DNA of 64,000 bases from JBQDBK01 sp052090825 (GCA_052090825.1 JBQDBK010000005.1:1-64000); one strand, 5' to 3'. Shown: positions 51,533 through 61,197, counted from the first letter of the stretch. Program-made: numbers and translations. The notes: a model not told the origin generated them from the letters alone.

Positions 51533-53131
51533 ATGTCTATAACTTATATTTTTAGTTTACTTGGTGGCTTAGTGTTATTTTTATATGGTATGGATTTAAT
51601 GAGCTCAGCTCTAGAATTAGTAGCTGGGAATAAGATGAATAGGGTTATTGAAAAACTAACATCTAATCCACTAAAAGGAGTAGCTGTTGGGGCAGCTGTA
51701 ACAGCAGTAATTCAATCTTCATCTGCAACTACAGTTATGGTAGTAGGTTTTGTTAATGCAGGACTTATGAATATTTATCAAGCTGTAGGAGTAATAATGG
51801 GAGCCAATGTAGGAACAACCATAACTGGGCAATTAGTAGCTTTAAACATAACAGACAATGCTCCTATTATGGCTTTTATTGGATTTGTTATGTTGAAAGG
51901 ATTAAAAAAAGATAAGTTGAGATATAGTGGGCAAGTTATATTAGGACTTGGAATGCTATTTATGGGAATGGAAATTATGTCATCTTCAATGGCTCCTTTA
52001 AAAAATGATCCGTCTTTTATAAGCCTCATGACAATGTTTAAAAATCCTATACTGGGAGTAATTGCAGGTGCAATTTTTACTGCTATAATTCAATCATCAT
52101 CATCATCATTAGGTATATTACAAGCTATATCTAATCAAGGACTTATTAGTTTAAGCTCTAGTATGTATATAATATGCGGTTTTAACATAGGAACTTGTAT
52201 AACTTCTGTCTTATCTTCAATAGGAGCTAGTAAAAACGCACAGAGGACTTCTGCTGTGCATGTATGGTTTAATTTAATTGGAACTTTTATATTTATAATA
52301 ATAACTTTATTTTTGCCTATAGATGAATTTGTTTCTAGTTTTTCTGGCAAAAGCGGAGCTTCTCAGATAGCAAATATGCATACTCTATTTAATATAAGTA
52401 CAACAATAATATTATTTCCGTTCTATAAAAAATTAGCTAATTTAGCAGTAAGAACTGTTAAAGGAAAAGATGGAGAATTAGAACCTCTATCTTTAAAATA
52501 TATAACAGATAGAAAGATGGTAGATCCAAACTTAGCTCTAACTAATACTAGGGCGGAAGCTAATAGAATGTTAGATTTAGCAAAACAAAACTTTAATTTA
52601 TCTATAGAAATTTTTAAAGATTTCAATGAAAGTAAATACGATATTATATTTCATAATGAAGAAATTATAAATTACTTAAATTCAAATATAACTAAGTATA
52701 TTATTGATGTATTAGGAAAAAGAATGGATGATAGCCTTGCTAGTATGTTTACCGGTTATATGAGAGTTGTAAGAGATATTGAAAGAATGGGAGATCATAT
52801 AAAATCAATTGCTGAATTTTCCAAACTAAACAAAGATAGAGATTTGGTTTATACAGATGAGTCTACTAGTGAGATGCTCATAATAGAAAAAGAAATTGAA
52901 GAAATGTTTAAAGTTTTATACTCTAAAATCCCAAAAGAAGAAAGAATAAAAGTATTAAGAAATTCTAATATAGAAGTTGAGAATCAAACCAATAATTATA
53001 GAAATAGACATATGGAAAGAATGAAGACAGGATCTTGTGATCCTGAAAGTGGAATATTGTATGAGAAAATGTTAATATCTTTAGAAAGAGTAAGTGCTTA
53101 TTTGTCGAATACAGGTAAATTAATAATTTAA
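51533..53131 (+). CDS. Na/Pi cotransporter family protein with PhoU-like domain
   Basis: From ATG 51533, placed after GGGAGGATAA, the protein has 532 residues. It has about eight membrane helices in two inverted repeats, each with the Na/Pi symporter signature: QSSSATTVMV (61-70) and QSSSSSLG (about residue 187). A C-terminal PhoU-like helical domain (about 340-530, with RVVRDIERMGDHIKSIAEF) follows. It is predicted to import phosphate with Na+ or to help regulate it. A strong terminator follows. Confidence 0.9.
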   Translation: MSITYIFSLLGGLVLFLYGMDLMSSALELVAGNKMNRVIEKLTSNPLKGVAVGAAVTAVIQSSSATTVMVVGFVNAGLMNIYQAVGVIMGANVGTTITGQLVALNITDNAPIMAFIGFVMLKGLKKDKLRYSGQVILGLGMLFMGMEIMSSSMAPLKNDPSFISLMTMFKNPILGVIAGAIFTAIIQSSSSSLGILQAISNQGLISLSSSMYIICGFNIGTCITSVLSSIGASKNAQRTSAVHVWFNLIGTFIFIIITLFLPIDEFVSSFSGKSGASQIANMHTLFNISTTIILFPFYKKLANLAVRTVKGKDGELEPLSLKYITDRKMVDPNLALTNTRAEANRMLDLAKQNFNLSIEIFKDFNESKYDIIFHNEEIINYLNSNITKYIIDVLGKRMDDSLASMFTGYMRVVRDIERMGDHIKSIAEFSKLNKDRDLVYTDESTSEMLIIEKEIEEMFKVLYSKIPKEERIKVLRNSNIEVENQTNNYRNRHMERMKTGSCDPESGILYEKMLISLERVSAYLSNTGKLII

Positions 53132-53184
53132 AATAAAGGATCTAATTTTTATATTTAATTATAAAAATTGGATCCTTTATTTTA
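53129..53184. terminator. Terminator after the Na/Pi symporter gene
   Basis: A 24-bp stem (53129-53152 with 53161-53184, one G-T pair) encloses an 8-base loop and includes the stop codon. Confidence 0.85.
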
Positions 53185-53188
53185 ATCT

Positions 53189-53217
53189 TTGCAAGTTATT
53201 ATATTTAATTATATAAT
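53189..53217 (+). promoter_or_regulatory. Promoter of pncB
   Basis: TTGCAA (53189-53194) and TATAAT (53212-53217) are spaced by 17 bases, 25 bases before the start codon. Confidence 0.65.
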
Positions 53218-53241
53218 TATATATAATACAAGGGGGATGTA

Positions 53242-54711
53242 ATGGAAATTAATACATTTGATAAAAATAATTATACCTTACTATGTGATTTTTATGAATT
53301 TGCAATGAGTAATGGTTTTTTTAAATCTGGGTTAGAAAAGAAAATAGCCTATTTTGATATGTTCTTTAGATCGGTTCCAGATGAAGCTTCTTATGCAATA
53401 ATTGCTGGGTTACAGCAAGTTATAGAATATTTTGAAAATTTAAAATTCACAGAAGAAGATATAGAGTTTCTTAAAAGTAAGGGGATATTTGATGATCAAT
53501 ATTTAGATTATTTAAGAAATTTTAAATTTGAATGTGATGTTTGGGCTATGCCTGAAGGAACAATAGCTTTCCCTCAAGAGCCTCTTATTATAGTAAGAGG
53601 ACCAATAATACAGGCACAAATGCTAGAAACTATGATTTTATTAACTATAAATCACCAGTCTATGATAGCTACAAAAGCTAATCGAATAGTATCAGCAGCC
53701 CAAGGGAGACCTGTAATAGAATTTGGAAGTAGAAGAGCACAAGGATATTCTGGGGCTAATTTAGGAGCTAGGGCATCTTACATCGGAGGATGTCTTGGCA
53801 CTGCCAATACTCTAGCAGAAAAAATTTATAAAATTCCTGCCTTAGGTACCATGGCACATTCTTGGGTGCAATTATTTGATAGTGAATATGAAGCTTTTAA
53901 AGCTTATGCTAAAGCTTATCCAGATCAATGTTTTTTACTAGTCGATACTTATGATACGCTTAAGCAAGGTATTCCAAATGCTATAAGGGTATTTGATGAA
54001 GTTGTTGTAAAAGCTGGATATAGACCTAAGGGAATAAGAATAGATTCAGGAGATATAGCATATCTATCTAAAATGGCTAGAAAAATGTTAGATGATGCAG
54101 GATATGAAGATGTGAAAATAATGGCATCTAATTCCTTAGATGAGTTTACTATTAAAAATATATTGCACCAAGGGGCCAAATTGGATTCTTTTGGGGTAGG
54201 AGAAAGACTTATAACTTCAAAAAGTGCTCCGGTTTTTGGGGGAGTTTATAAGTTAACAGGGGTAGAAGAAGATGGTAATTTAATTCCTAAAATAAAGATA
54301 TCAGAAAATGTAACAAAAATAACTAATCCAGGGTTCAAACAGGTGTATAGGCTTTATGATAAGGAAAGCAATAAGGCTTTAGCAGATGTTGTAACTTTAC
54401 ATGATGAAATTATAGATAACAGTAAAGAGTATGAAATATTTCATCCTATATATACTTGGAAAAGAAAGATTATTAAAAATTTCATTGCAAAACCATTATT
54501 AGTAAGAATATATGATAAGGGGAAATTAGTTTATAAACTTCCTGAAATAGAAGAAATAAGAAACTTAGTTCAAGAAGAACTTAAAACTATATGGGAAGAA
54601 GTTAAAAGATTGGATAATCCACAAGAGTATATAGTAGATTTATCTTATGATTTGTGGAAGATTAAAGAAGACTTATTAGATAAAAATGGTAAAAGTTTAA
54701 AAAGGAAGTAG
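53242..54711 (+). CDS. pncB: Nicotinate phosphoribosyltransferase
   Basis: PncB joins nicotinate to PRPP, using ATP, in NAD salvage. The 489-residue protein opens YTLLCDFYEFAMSNGFF, the typical N-terminus. It has EFGSRRAQGYSGANLGARAS, the phosphorylated histidine His206 in TMAHSWVQLFD, IRIDSGDIAYLSK and SFGVGERLITS. The length suits the longer bacterial type. The radical SAM gene follows after 6 bases, so the two may be cotranscribed. Confidence 0.96.
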   Translation: MEINTFDKNNYTLLCDFYEFAMSNGFFKSGLEKKIAYFDMFFRSVPDEASYAIIAGLQQVIEYFENLKFTEEDIEFLKSKGIFDDQYLDYLRNFKFECDVWAMPEGTIAFPQEPLIIVRGPIIQAQMLETMILLTINHQSMIATKANRIVSAAQGRPVIEFGSRRAQGYSGANLGARASYIGGCLGTANTLAEKIYKIPALGTMAHSWVQLFDSEYEAFKAYAKAYPDQCFLLVDTYDTLKQGIPNAIRVFDEVVVKAGYRPKGIRIDSGDIAYLSKMARKMLDDAGYEDVKIMASNSLDEFTIKNILHQGAKLDSFGVGERLITSKSAPVFGGVYKLTGVEEDGNLIPKIKISENVTKITNPGFKQVYRLYDKESNKALADVVTLHDEIIDNSKEYEIFHPIYTWKRKIIKNFIAKPLLVRIYDKGKLVYKLPEIEEIRNLVQEELKTIWEEVKRLDNPQEYIVDLSYDLWKIKEDLLDKNGKSLKRK

Positions 54712-54717
54712 GTATAT

Positions 54718-55584
54718 ATGAACTATTATGGAAATGTATTTAGACCTCCAAGTGAGGCTAGTTCTTTAATAATCCAGGCTACTATAGGTTGTTCACACAA
54801 TGACTGTACCTTTTGCTATATGTATAAAGATGAACCTTTTATAATCAGACCTATAGAAGATATTATTTCTGATTTAGAAACTATAAGGGAATACTTCCCT
54901 AGTTTTAAAAGAATATTTATAGCAGATGGGGATGCCTTAGTATTAAAAACAGATGACTTAATAAGCTTATTAGATTATATAAATAGTAACTTTCCTAATG
55001 TTGAAAGAATTTCATCCTATGCTACAGCAGGAGATATTAATAGAAAAAGCGTAGAAGAGTTAAAGAAATTATATGCTAAAGGTCTTAAGATGTTGTATAT
55101 AGGATTTGAAAGTGGAGATGAAGAAATACTTTTAGATATAAATAAGGGATTAACAACCAAAGACTATATAGCAGCTATGGATAAGTGCAAAGAGGTAGGA
55201 TTTGAAACATCTATAACAATTATTGCAGGTTTAGGTGGTAGAAAGAAGTTCAAGCAAAATGCTCTTAATACAGCTAAGCTAATAAGCAAGACTAAGCCAG
55301 ATTATGTATCTTATTTAACTATGAGAATATATAAAAACACTCCTTTATATAAGGATTATGAAAGTGGTAAATTTGAGATGCCTTCTCCAGAAGAAATACT
55401 TTATGAAATGAGATTATTTTTAGAAGAAGTTGATTCTGAAGGGACTATATTTAGGTCTAACCATGCATCTAATTATGTCTTATTAAAAGGTACTTTAAAT
55501 AAAGATAAAAAAGATTTAATAAAATTAATTGATTCAACCTTAGAAAAGAAAAATTTTGTTCCTTCAGTCTTAAGAGGTTTTTAA
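54718..55584 (+). CDS. Radical SAM protein of unknown function
   Basis: This 288-residue enzyme has a radical SAM TIM barrel that would bind a [4Fe-4S] cluster and S-adenosylmethionine. The cluster motif is GCSHNDCTFCYMY (24-36), a C-x4-C-x2-C spacing instead of the classic C-x3-C-x2-C; related proteins in this group also have GCSHNxCTFC. The SAM-binding GFESGDEEIL and a later GLGG are visible. The substrate is unknown. It follows pncB directly, but a link to NAD metabolism is only positional. Confidence 0.85.
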   Translation: MNYYGNVFRPPSEASSLIIQATIGCSHNDCTFCYMYKDEPFIIRPIEDIISDLETIREYFPSFKRIFIADGDALVLKTDDLISLLDYINSNFPNVERISSYATAGDINRKSVEELKKLYAKGLKMLYIGFESGDEEILLDINKGLTTKDYIAAMDKCKEVGFETSITIIAGLGGRKKFKQNALNTAKLISKTKPDYVSYLTMRIYKNTPLYKDYESGKFEMPSPEEILYEMRLFLEEVDSEGTIFRSNHASNYVLLKGTLNKDKKDLIKLIDSTLEKKNFVPSVLRGF

Positions 55585-55655
55585 ATTAATGTTATAATGT
55601 AATTTATTAACAAAAATTTAATGTTAATGGTGTAAAACCAATTAGGAGATAAATT

Positions 55656-56303
55656 ATGCTAAGCTATACGCAGATAGATTTTATATTAGAGATAATAGGG
55701 ACACTGGCCTTTGCTTCATCTGGTGCTTTAGTAGGGATAAGAGAAAAGATGGATCTTTTAGGAGTTATAGTTTTAGGGGCTACTACTGCCATAGGAGGAG
55801 GATGTATAAGAGATATTATATTAGGAATTAATCCACCGAAAATGTTTGTAAATTCTTCTTTTGCCCTAATGGCAGTAATTCTTTCTTTAATTTTATTTAT
55901 AATATTTTATTTAAAAACTAATATTATAAATTCAATGGTCATGAAAAAATATGAGCAAATTATGTTTTTTTTAGATGCTATAGGATTAGGAGCTTTTACT
56001 GTAACAGGGATAAATACAGCAATAGAAATGGGGTTTTATGATATGAAATTTCTTTTGATTTTTGCTGGTATGGTAACAGGTGTAGGTGGGGGAATAATTA
56101 GAGATGTTTTTTCTAATAGAATTCCTTTTATATTTGAAGAACAAATATATGCCATGGCATCCTTTTTGGGAGCTTGTTTTTACTTAATTTTCAGACATAG
56201 CTTTGAAGTAGATACTTTAATGATACTTTCAGCCTTAATTGTTATATTAACTAGGATAATAGCTGTAAAAAATAATATAAATTTACCTAGGATTAAATTT
56301 TGA
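55656..56303 (+). CDS. Trimeric intracellular cation channel (TRIC)-like protein, UPF0126
   Basis: The 215-residue membrane protein has seven hydrophobic helices in two repeats, each with a glycine-rich kink: TTAIGGGCIRDIILG (about 47-61) and VTGVGGGIIRDVFSN (about 139-153). Bacterial TRIC homologues of the YvgT/YicG group form potassium-permeable trimeric channels. The physiological ion here is inferred. The ATG follows TAGGAGAT, and degV starts 12 bases after its stop. Confidence 0.9.
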   Translation: MLSYTQIDFILEIIGTLAFASSGALVGIREKMDLLGVIVLGATTAIGGGCIRDIILGINPPKMFVNSSFALMAVILSLILFIIFYLKTNIINSMVMKKYEQIMFFLDAIGLGAFTVTGINTAIEMGFYDMKFLLIFAGMVTGVGGGIIRDVFSNRIPFIFEEQIYAMASFLGACFYLIFRHSFEVDTLMILSALIVILTRIIAVKNNINLPRIKF

Positions 56304-56315
56304 TGGAGATAAATT

Positions 56316-57215
56316 ATGAATATAAAAATAGTAACAGATAGTGGAGTAGATTTACCGATTGAAATATTAAAAAAATATGATATAGAAGTATTACCTATTG
56401 TTTTGAACGATGGTGAAAGAGAATATTCTGGATCAAAAGATCTTTCGTCGGAAATAATGTTTAAAAATATGAGAAATAAAGTTGTTTACGGAACTAGTCA
56501 GGTAAACAATATTGATTATATAAACTGTTTTGAAAAATACGCAAAAGAAAACATAGAAATATTATACATATCTTTAAGTTCAGGAATAACAGGAACTTAT
56601 GAAAGGGCATGTATAGTAAAAAATGAAATATTAAAGAAATATAAAAGTGCAAAAATTCATATATTTGATTCTAAGTGTGCAGCAACTGGATTTGGTATGC
56701 TAGTTTCACGAGCTGCTATGATGGCTAGCGATGGCAAAGATATTAATTATATAATAAATGCCCTAGAGTTTTTTAGAGATCATATGCACTATATTTTTTC
56801 TGTTACAACTTTTGAATTTTTATTAAGAGGAGGTAGAGTCTCAAAGAGCCAAGCAATCATAGGAGGACTACTAAATATAAAACCTATTCTAGAGTTAAAT
56901 AATAGGAAAGATGGGAAGATAAGCAATATAAATAAAGTAAGAGGAGAAAAAGTACTTTATAAGAAATTATCTCAATATCTAGAAGAAAGAAGTGTAGGAG
57001 AATTTAATAAAAATCAAACTATTTGTATAACATATGGAGACAATATAAAAAATGCAGAGAAATTAAAAGAAATTATTATAGATGAATATTCCATAAATGA
57101 GGACAATATATCAATAATTCAAATGGGAACGGTTATTGGAGCTCACACGGGGCCAGATATTATAGCTTTATTTTTTGTAGATAAACTATTTGATGATTAT
57201 AATATAATTAAGTGA
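56316..57215 (+). CDS. DegV family fatty-acid-binding protein
   Basis: DegV proteins bind long-chain fatty acids; some act as FakB subunits that present fatty acids to the kinase FakA. The 299-residue protein begins IKIVTDSGVDLPIEILKKYD and has YGTSQVNNIDY, SSGITGTYE, FDSKCAATGFGMLV and GPDIIALFF, the expected two-domain layout. No fakA homologue is nearby, so the kinase link is unproven. A terminator overlaps its last codon. Confidence 0.92.
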   Translation: MNIKIVTDSGVDLPIEILKKYDIEVLPIVLNDGEREYSGSKDLSSEIMFKNMRNKVVYGTSQVNNIDYINCFEKYAKENIEILYISLSSGITGTYERACIVKNEILKKYKSAKIHIFDSKCAATGFGMLVSRAAMMASDGKDINYIINALEFFRDHMHYIFSVTTFEFLLRGGRVSKSQAIIGGLLNIKPILELNNRKDGKISNINKVRGEKVLYKKLSQYLEERSVGEFNKNQTICITYGDNIKNAEKLKEIIIDEYSINEDNISIIQMGTVIGAHTGPDIIALFFVDKLFDDYNIIK

Positions 57216-57270
57216 AATAAAAAGGCATAGACTTGAATTTAATTTATTCAAATCCATGCCTTTTTATTTT
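57215..57270. terminator. Terminator after the DegV gene
   Basis: An imperfect stem of about 22 bp (57215-57237 with 57247-57270) containing AAAAAGGCAT and ATGCCTTTTT is followed by T residues and has A-rich and T-rich ends on both strands. Confidence 0.85.
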
Positions 57271-57431
57271 TCAATATATAATAAAAATCTATATCCTATA
57301 AATTAGTAAATATAAGCTAGATAGAATTAGAGATTATATATATTGAAAAAAATATATTTAATGTTTGTTAAATTCAAGTAAAGTTGTATAAAAAAATATA
57401 TATAAATTAACTTTTCAATAAAATGTTTACG

Positions 57432-57460
57432 TTTACAAAACTTACGCTTTATTGTATTAT
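57432..57460 (+). promoter_or_regulatory. Promoter of the oxoprolinase operon
   Basis: TTTACA (57432-57437) and TATTAT (57455-57460) are spaced by 17 bases, 31 bases before pxpA. The 160 bases before it hold no gene. Confidence 0.6.
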
Positions 57461-57490
57461 GGTGATATAAATAAAAAGGGAGGAGATTAT

Positions 57491-58264
57491 ATGACTTATT
57501 ATGTAGATTTAAATAGTGATATAGGAGAAGGTTTTGGATCCTATAAATTGGGAATGGATGAAGAAATAATAAAACATGTAACCAGCATAAATTTAGCTTG
57601 TGGGTGGCATGCTGGAGATCCATTAATAATGGATAAAACTGTAAAAATGGCAAAAGAATATGGGGTTAATGTTGGAGCGCATCCAGGTTATCCTGATCTC
57701 TTAGGATTTGGGAGAAGAGCAATGACAATAAGTCCTGAAGAAGCTAGAGCTTATATGCTTTATCAAACAGGGGCTTTAATGGCTTTTACTAAATCTCATG
57801 GAATAAAATTACAACATATGAAGTTACATGGAGGTTTTTATAATAAAGCTTGTAATGATGAAAAACTTGCTGAAGCTATAGTAAAAGGAATAGAAGAATT
57901 AGATAAAGATATAATTCTAATGGTTCTTAGTGGTAGTCATATAGCTAAAAAGGCTAAAGAATATGGGCTTAGGGTTTCAGAAGAAGTTTTTGCGGATAGG
58001 GGTTATAACGAGGACGGAACTTTAGTTAATAGATCTTTACCGGGTGCTTTTGTAAAGGATCCTAGTGAGGCTATTCCAAGAGTAATTAGAATGGTTAAGG
58101 AGGGAAAAGTAACTACTGCAAATGGAAAAGATATAGACATAAAGGCGGATTCAATTTGCGTTCATGGAGATAATCCTAGAGCTATAGAATTTGTAAAAGA
58201 AATAAAAAAAGGTTTAATAGAAGCTGATATAGAAATAAAAGCTATTGAAAATTTTATAAAGTGA
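57491..58264 (+). CDS. pxpA: 5-oxoprolinase subunit PxpA (LamB/YcsF)
   Basis: PxpA, with PxpB and PxpC, opens 5-oxoproline (pyroglutamate) to glutamate using ATP. From ATG 57491, after GGGAGGAGA, the protein has 257 residues, the family norm. It has DLNSDIGEGFGSYKLG (about 5-20), NLACGWHAGDPLIMD, GAHPGYPDLLGFGRR and CVHGDNPRAIEF, the conserved metal-site and catalytic stretches of this TIM-barrel family. A frame opening earlier at 57452 overlaps the promoter. The NRAMP-like gene follows after 10 bases. Confidence 0.95.
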   Translation: MTYYVDLNSDIGEGFGSYKLGMDEEIIKHVTSINLACGWHAGDPLIMDKTVKMAKEYGVNVGAHPGYPDLLGFGRRAMTISPEEARAYMLYQTGALMAFTKSHGIKLQHMKLHGGFYNKACNDEKLAEAIVKGIEELDKDIILMVLSGSHIAKKAKEYGLRVSEEVFADRGYNEDGTLVNRSLPGAFVKDPSEAIPRVIRMVKEGKVTTANGKDIDIKADSICVHGDNPRAIEFVKEIKKGLIEADIEIKAIENFIK

Positions 58265-58274
58265 GGGATAGTAA

Positions 58275-59474
58275 ATGGATAATAAAAAGAAAAGCAATTT
58301 ATCGGTATTATTAGGGGCCGCATTTTTAATGGCAACATCAGCTGTAGGCCCAGGGTTCATGACTCAAACAGCAACTTTTACAAGAGACTTAACTTCAGAT
58401 TTTGCTTTTGTAATAGTTGTATCAATTATTATGTCCTATATAGCCCAGTTAAATGTATGGAGAGTTATAGCCGTATCAAAATTAAGAGGACAAGATATAG
58501 CTAATAAAGTTTTACCTGGACTTGGATATTTTGTTGCACTGCTAGTCGCTTTGGGTGGATTAGCTTTTAATATAGGAAATATCGGAGGAGCAGGACTTGG
58601 TCTTAACGTAATATTTGGCATAGATCCTAAACTAGGAGCAGTAATAGGTGGAATAATAGGTGTTATAGTATTTACATCTAAATCAGCTGGAAAGGCTATG
58701 GATAAGTTGACTCAAATTTTAGGTGCTAGTATGATAATTTTAATTGCCTATGTTTGTGTAACAACTAATCCTCCTGTAGCAGAAGCTGCTAAAAGTGCAG
58801 TAAACCCTTCAGACTTTCCTAGTACAGTAAGTGCTATACTAACCTTACTTGGAGGAACTGTTGGTGGATATATTATATTTTCAGGTGGACATAGGCTTAT
58901 AGATGCGGGAATAACAGGGGAAGAAAATTTATCTCAAGTGAACAAGTCAGCTACGCTAGGTATTGTTGTAGCCTTAGTTGTAAGAATACTTTTATTCCTT
59001 GCTATTTTAGGAGTAGTAACAAGTGGAGCCTTATTAGATGAAAAGAATATTGCGGCATCTGCTTTTAAAATTGCCAGTGGAAATATAGGTTATAAGATAT
59101 TTGGTATTGTATTTACAGCAGCTGCCATAACATCTGTAGTAGGAGCAGCTTTTACATCAGTATCTTTCTTAAAAACCTTATTTAAACCAGTAGCTGAAAA
59201 AGAAAATATTGTAACTATAGTATTCATAGTAGTTTCAACTATAGCTTTTGTATTTATAGGTAAACCTCAAAAATTATTAGTTTTAGTAGGAACACTTAAT
59301 GGTTTGATATTACCTATAACTTTAGCTGTTATGTTAATAGCAAGTAAGAAAAAATCAATAGTTGGAGATTATAAGCATTCAAATGTTTTATTCTATTTAG
59401 GTTGGATAGTTACAGCTATATCAGCTTATATAGGAGGACAAGCTATAATAAATATGTTTTCAAGCTTATCTTAA
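58275..59474 (+). CDS. NRAMP-like transporter of the YcsG type
   Basis: This 399-residue protein has about eleven membrane helices of the NRAMP/LeuT fold and sits between pxpA and pxpB, as ycsG does in Bacillus. True NRAMP metal transporters carry DPGN in helix 1 and a Met-Pro-His motif in helix 6. Here helix 1 reads SAVGPGFMTQT (22-31 or so) and the helix 6 region reads FSGGHRLIDAG, so the metal ligands appear to be missing. Import of 5-oxoproline or a related organic substrate is therefore more likely than metal import, but this is inference. Confidence 0.85.
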   Translation: MDNKKKSNLSVLLGAAFLMATSAVGPGFMTQTATFTRDLTSDFAFVIVVSIIMSYIAQLNVWRVIAVSKLRGQDIANKVLPGLGYFVALLVALGGLAFNIGNIGGAGLGLNVIFGIDPKLGAVIGGIIGVIVFTSKSAGKAMDKLTQILGASMIILIAYVCVTTNPPVAEAAKSAVNPSDFPSTVSAILTLLGGTVGGYIIFSGGHRLIDAGITGEENLSQVNKSATLGIVVALVVRILLFLAILGVVTSGALLDEKNIAASAFKIASGNIGYKIFGIVFTAAAITSVVGAAFTSVSFLKTLFKPVAEKENIVTIVFIVVSTIAFVFIGKPQKLLVLVGTLNGLILPITLAVMLIASKKKSIVGDYKHSNVLFYLGWIVTAISAYIGGQAIINMFSSLS

Positions 59475-59492
59475 TCAATTATAGGAGGAAGT

Positions 59493-60239
59493 ATGTATAA
59501 TCAAGTAAAATATCTAATTGCAGGGGATAGTGCCATAATTATGGAATTTGGTAATGAAATATCAAAAGAAATAAACTCTAAAATTAGGTCTACTATAAAA
59601 AAAATAGAAGAAAATAAACTAAAAGGTGTAGTGGAATTAGTGCCAACTTATAGGTCTATTGCTATTTCTTATAATCCTTTACTTATATCCTATAAAGAAC
59701 TTGTAGGAAAATTAAAAGAATTTGAAAATGAAACTGCTAGTTTAGAAGAAGAGACTGTAAAACTTATAGAAATACCAACTTTATACGGAAAAGAATATGG
59801 GCCTGACTTAGATTTTGTAGCTAAAAATGCTGGTTTAAGTACGGATGAAGTTATTAAAATTCATACAGGTACGGATTATCTAGTGTATATGTTAGGTTTT
59901 GCACCTGGCTTTACTTATTTAGGTGGAATGGATGAAAGAATAGCAACTCCTAGGTTAAAAAGTCCTAGGCTAAAAATAGCAGCGGGTTCTGTAGGAATAG
60001 CAGGAAGTCAAACTGGTATGTATCCATCAGTTTCACCTGGGGGTTGGCAATTAATAGGAAGAACTCCTTTGAAATTGTATGATGAAAATGCAGAACCTCC
60101 AGTATTTGTAAATTCAGGAGATTATATTAGATATATTGCAATAGATGAAGAGGAATATAATAAAATAAAGAAAGAAGTAGAAGAAGGTAAGTTTAAGGTG
60201 AAAATAAAAAATATAGCAGTAGGTGATTTGCATGGCTAA
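59493..60239 (+). CDS. pxpB: 5-oxoprolinase subunit PxpB (KipI-like)
   Basis: PxpB forms a complex with PxpC in ATP-dependent 5-oxoproline cleavage. The 248-residue protein has an N-terminal KipI domain and a cyclophilin-like C-terminal domain with GFAPGFTYLGGMDERIATPR (about 133-152), GSVGIAGSQTGMYPSVSPGGW and LIGRTPLKLYD. The ATG follows TAGGAGGAAG. The Bacillus KipI name refers to kinase inhibition; here the operon supports the oxoprolinase role. It overlaps pxpC by 8 bases. Confidence 0.95.
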   Translation: MYNQVKYLIAGDSAIIMEFGNEISKEINSKIRSTIKKIEENKLKGVVELVPTYRSIAISYNPLLISYKELVGKLKEFENETASLEEETVKLIEIPTLYGKEYGPDLDFVAKNAGLSTDEVIKIHTGTDYLVYMLGFAPGFTYLGGMDERIATPRLKSPRLKIAAGSVGIAGSQTGMYPSVSPGGWQLIGRTPLKLYDENAEPPVFVNSGDYIRYIAIDEEEYNKIKKEVEEGKFKVKIKNIAVGDLHG

Positions 60240-61179
60240 AATTATTATAAATAATGGTGGTATTTTAACTACTGTTCAAGATTATGGAAGAATAGGTTAT
60301 CAAAAATTTGGAATAACGCCAGCTGGAGTTATGGATGAGTATTCTTACGAGTTAGCAAATGCCCTTGTAGGGAATGAACGAGGAGAAGCTGTTTTAGAAA
60401 TAACATATTTTGGACCTATAATTACTTTTGAAGAAGATATAGTCATAGCTTTAACTGGTGGAGAAGTTGATGCAAAAGTAGATGGGCAAATTATAAATAT
60501 GAATGAAAGTATATTAATAAAAGCAGGGAGTCAATTAAGTGTAGGTAAGATAAAAAATGGTGTTAGAACTTATTTGGCTTTTGGTGGAGTTATAGATGTA
60601 GAAAAAGTAAATAATAGTAAGTCCACACTTATAAAAAGTTCTATAGGTGGATTTAAGGGAAGAGCTTTAAAGGCAAAAGATGAGATTAATATCTTAGTAA
60701 ATAAAAATGCTAAAGAAGGAAATAAGCTAGAAGAGAAATATATTCCTAAAATATCTAAATTCAATGTTTTAAGAGTAGTATTAGGACCTCAAGATGATTA
60801 TTTTACTGAAAAAGGGATCCATGACTTTTTTAGATCAGGTGGTTATACAGTTTCTAAAAATGCAGATAGAATGGGTATAAGACTTGAAGGAAAGTCTTTA
60901 GAAACTAAAAATGGTTCTGATATAATTTCTGATTCCACTGTCAAAGGCTCAATCCAAGTACCAACAGATGGTAAGCCAATAGTTTTATTAGCAGATAGAC
61001 AAACCACAGGAGGCTATACTAAAATAGGAACTTTAATAAAAGAAGATATTTCTAAATTAGCACAAATGTCACCAGGCAATAAATTATGTTTTCAAAAAAT
61101 AGACTTAGATGAGACGCTAGAGCTTTATAATTCTTATGAAGAAAAGATTTTAAAAATTAGAAAATCTTTAGGATTATAA
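60232..61179 (+). CDS. pxpC: 5-oxoprolinase subunit PxpC (KipA-like)
   Basis: PxpC completes the PxpABC 5-oxoprolinase. From ATG 60232, inside the end of pxpB with TAGGTGAT upstream, it has 315 residues. The family pattern begins GGILTTVQDYGRIGYQKFGI, with TPAGVMDEYSYELANALVGN, LEITYFGP, GPQDDYF and a C-terminal SDSTVKGSIQVPTDGKPIVL with RQTTGGYTKIGTL. A frame opening 9 bases earlier is less likely. The glutamate produced can enter the glutamate dehydrogenase and hydroxyglutarate route encoded in this window. Confidence 0.95.
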   Translation: MAKIIINNGGILTTVQDYGRIGYQKFGITPAGVMDEYSYELANALVGNERGEAVLEITYFGPIITFEEDIVIALTGGEVDAKVDGQIINMNESILIKAGSQLSVGKIKNGVRTYLAFGGVIDVEKVNNSKSTLIKSSIGGFKGRALKAKDEINILVNKNAKEGNKLEEKYIPKISKFNVLRVVLGPQDDYFTEKGIHDFFRSGGYTVSKNADRMGIRLEGKSLETKNGSDIISDSTVKGSIQVPTDGKPIVLLADRQTTGGYTKIGTLIKEDISKLAQMSPGNKLCFQKIDLDETLELYNSYEEKILKIRKSLGL

Positions 61180-61197
61180 TTTTTATTAATTTTAAAA

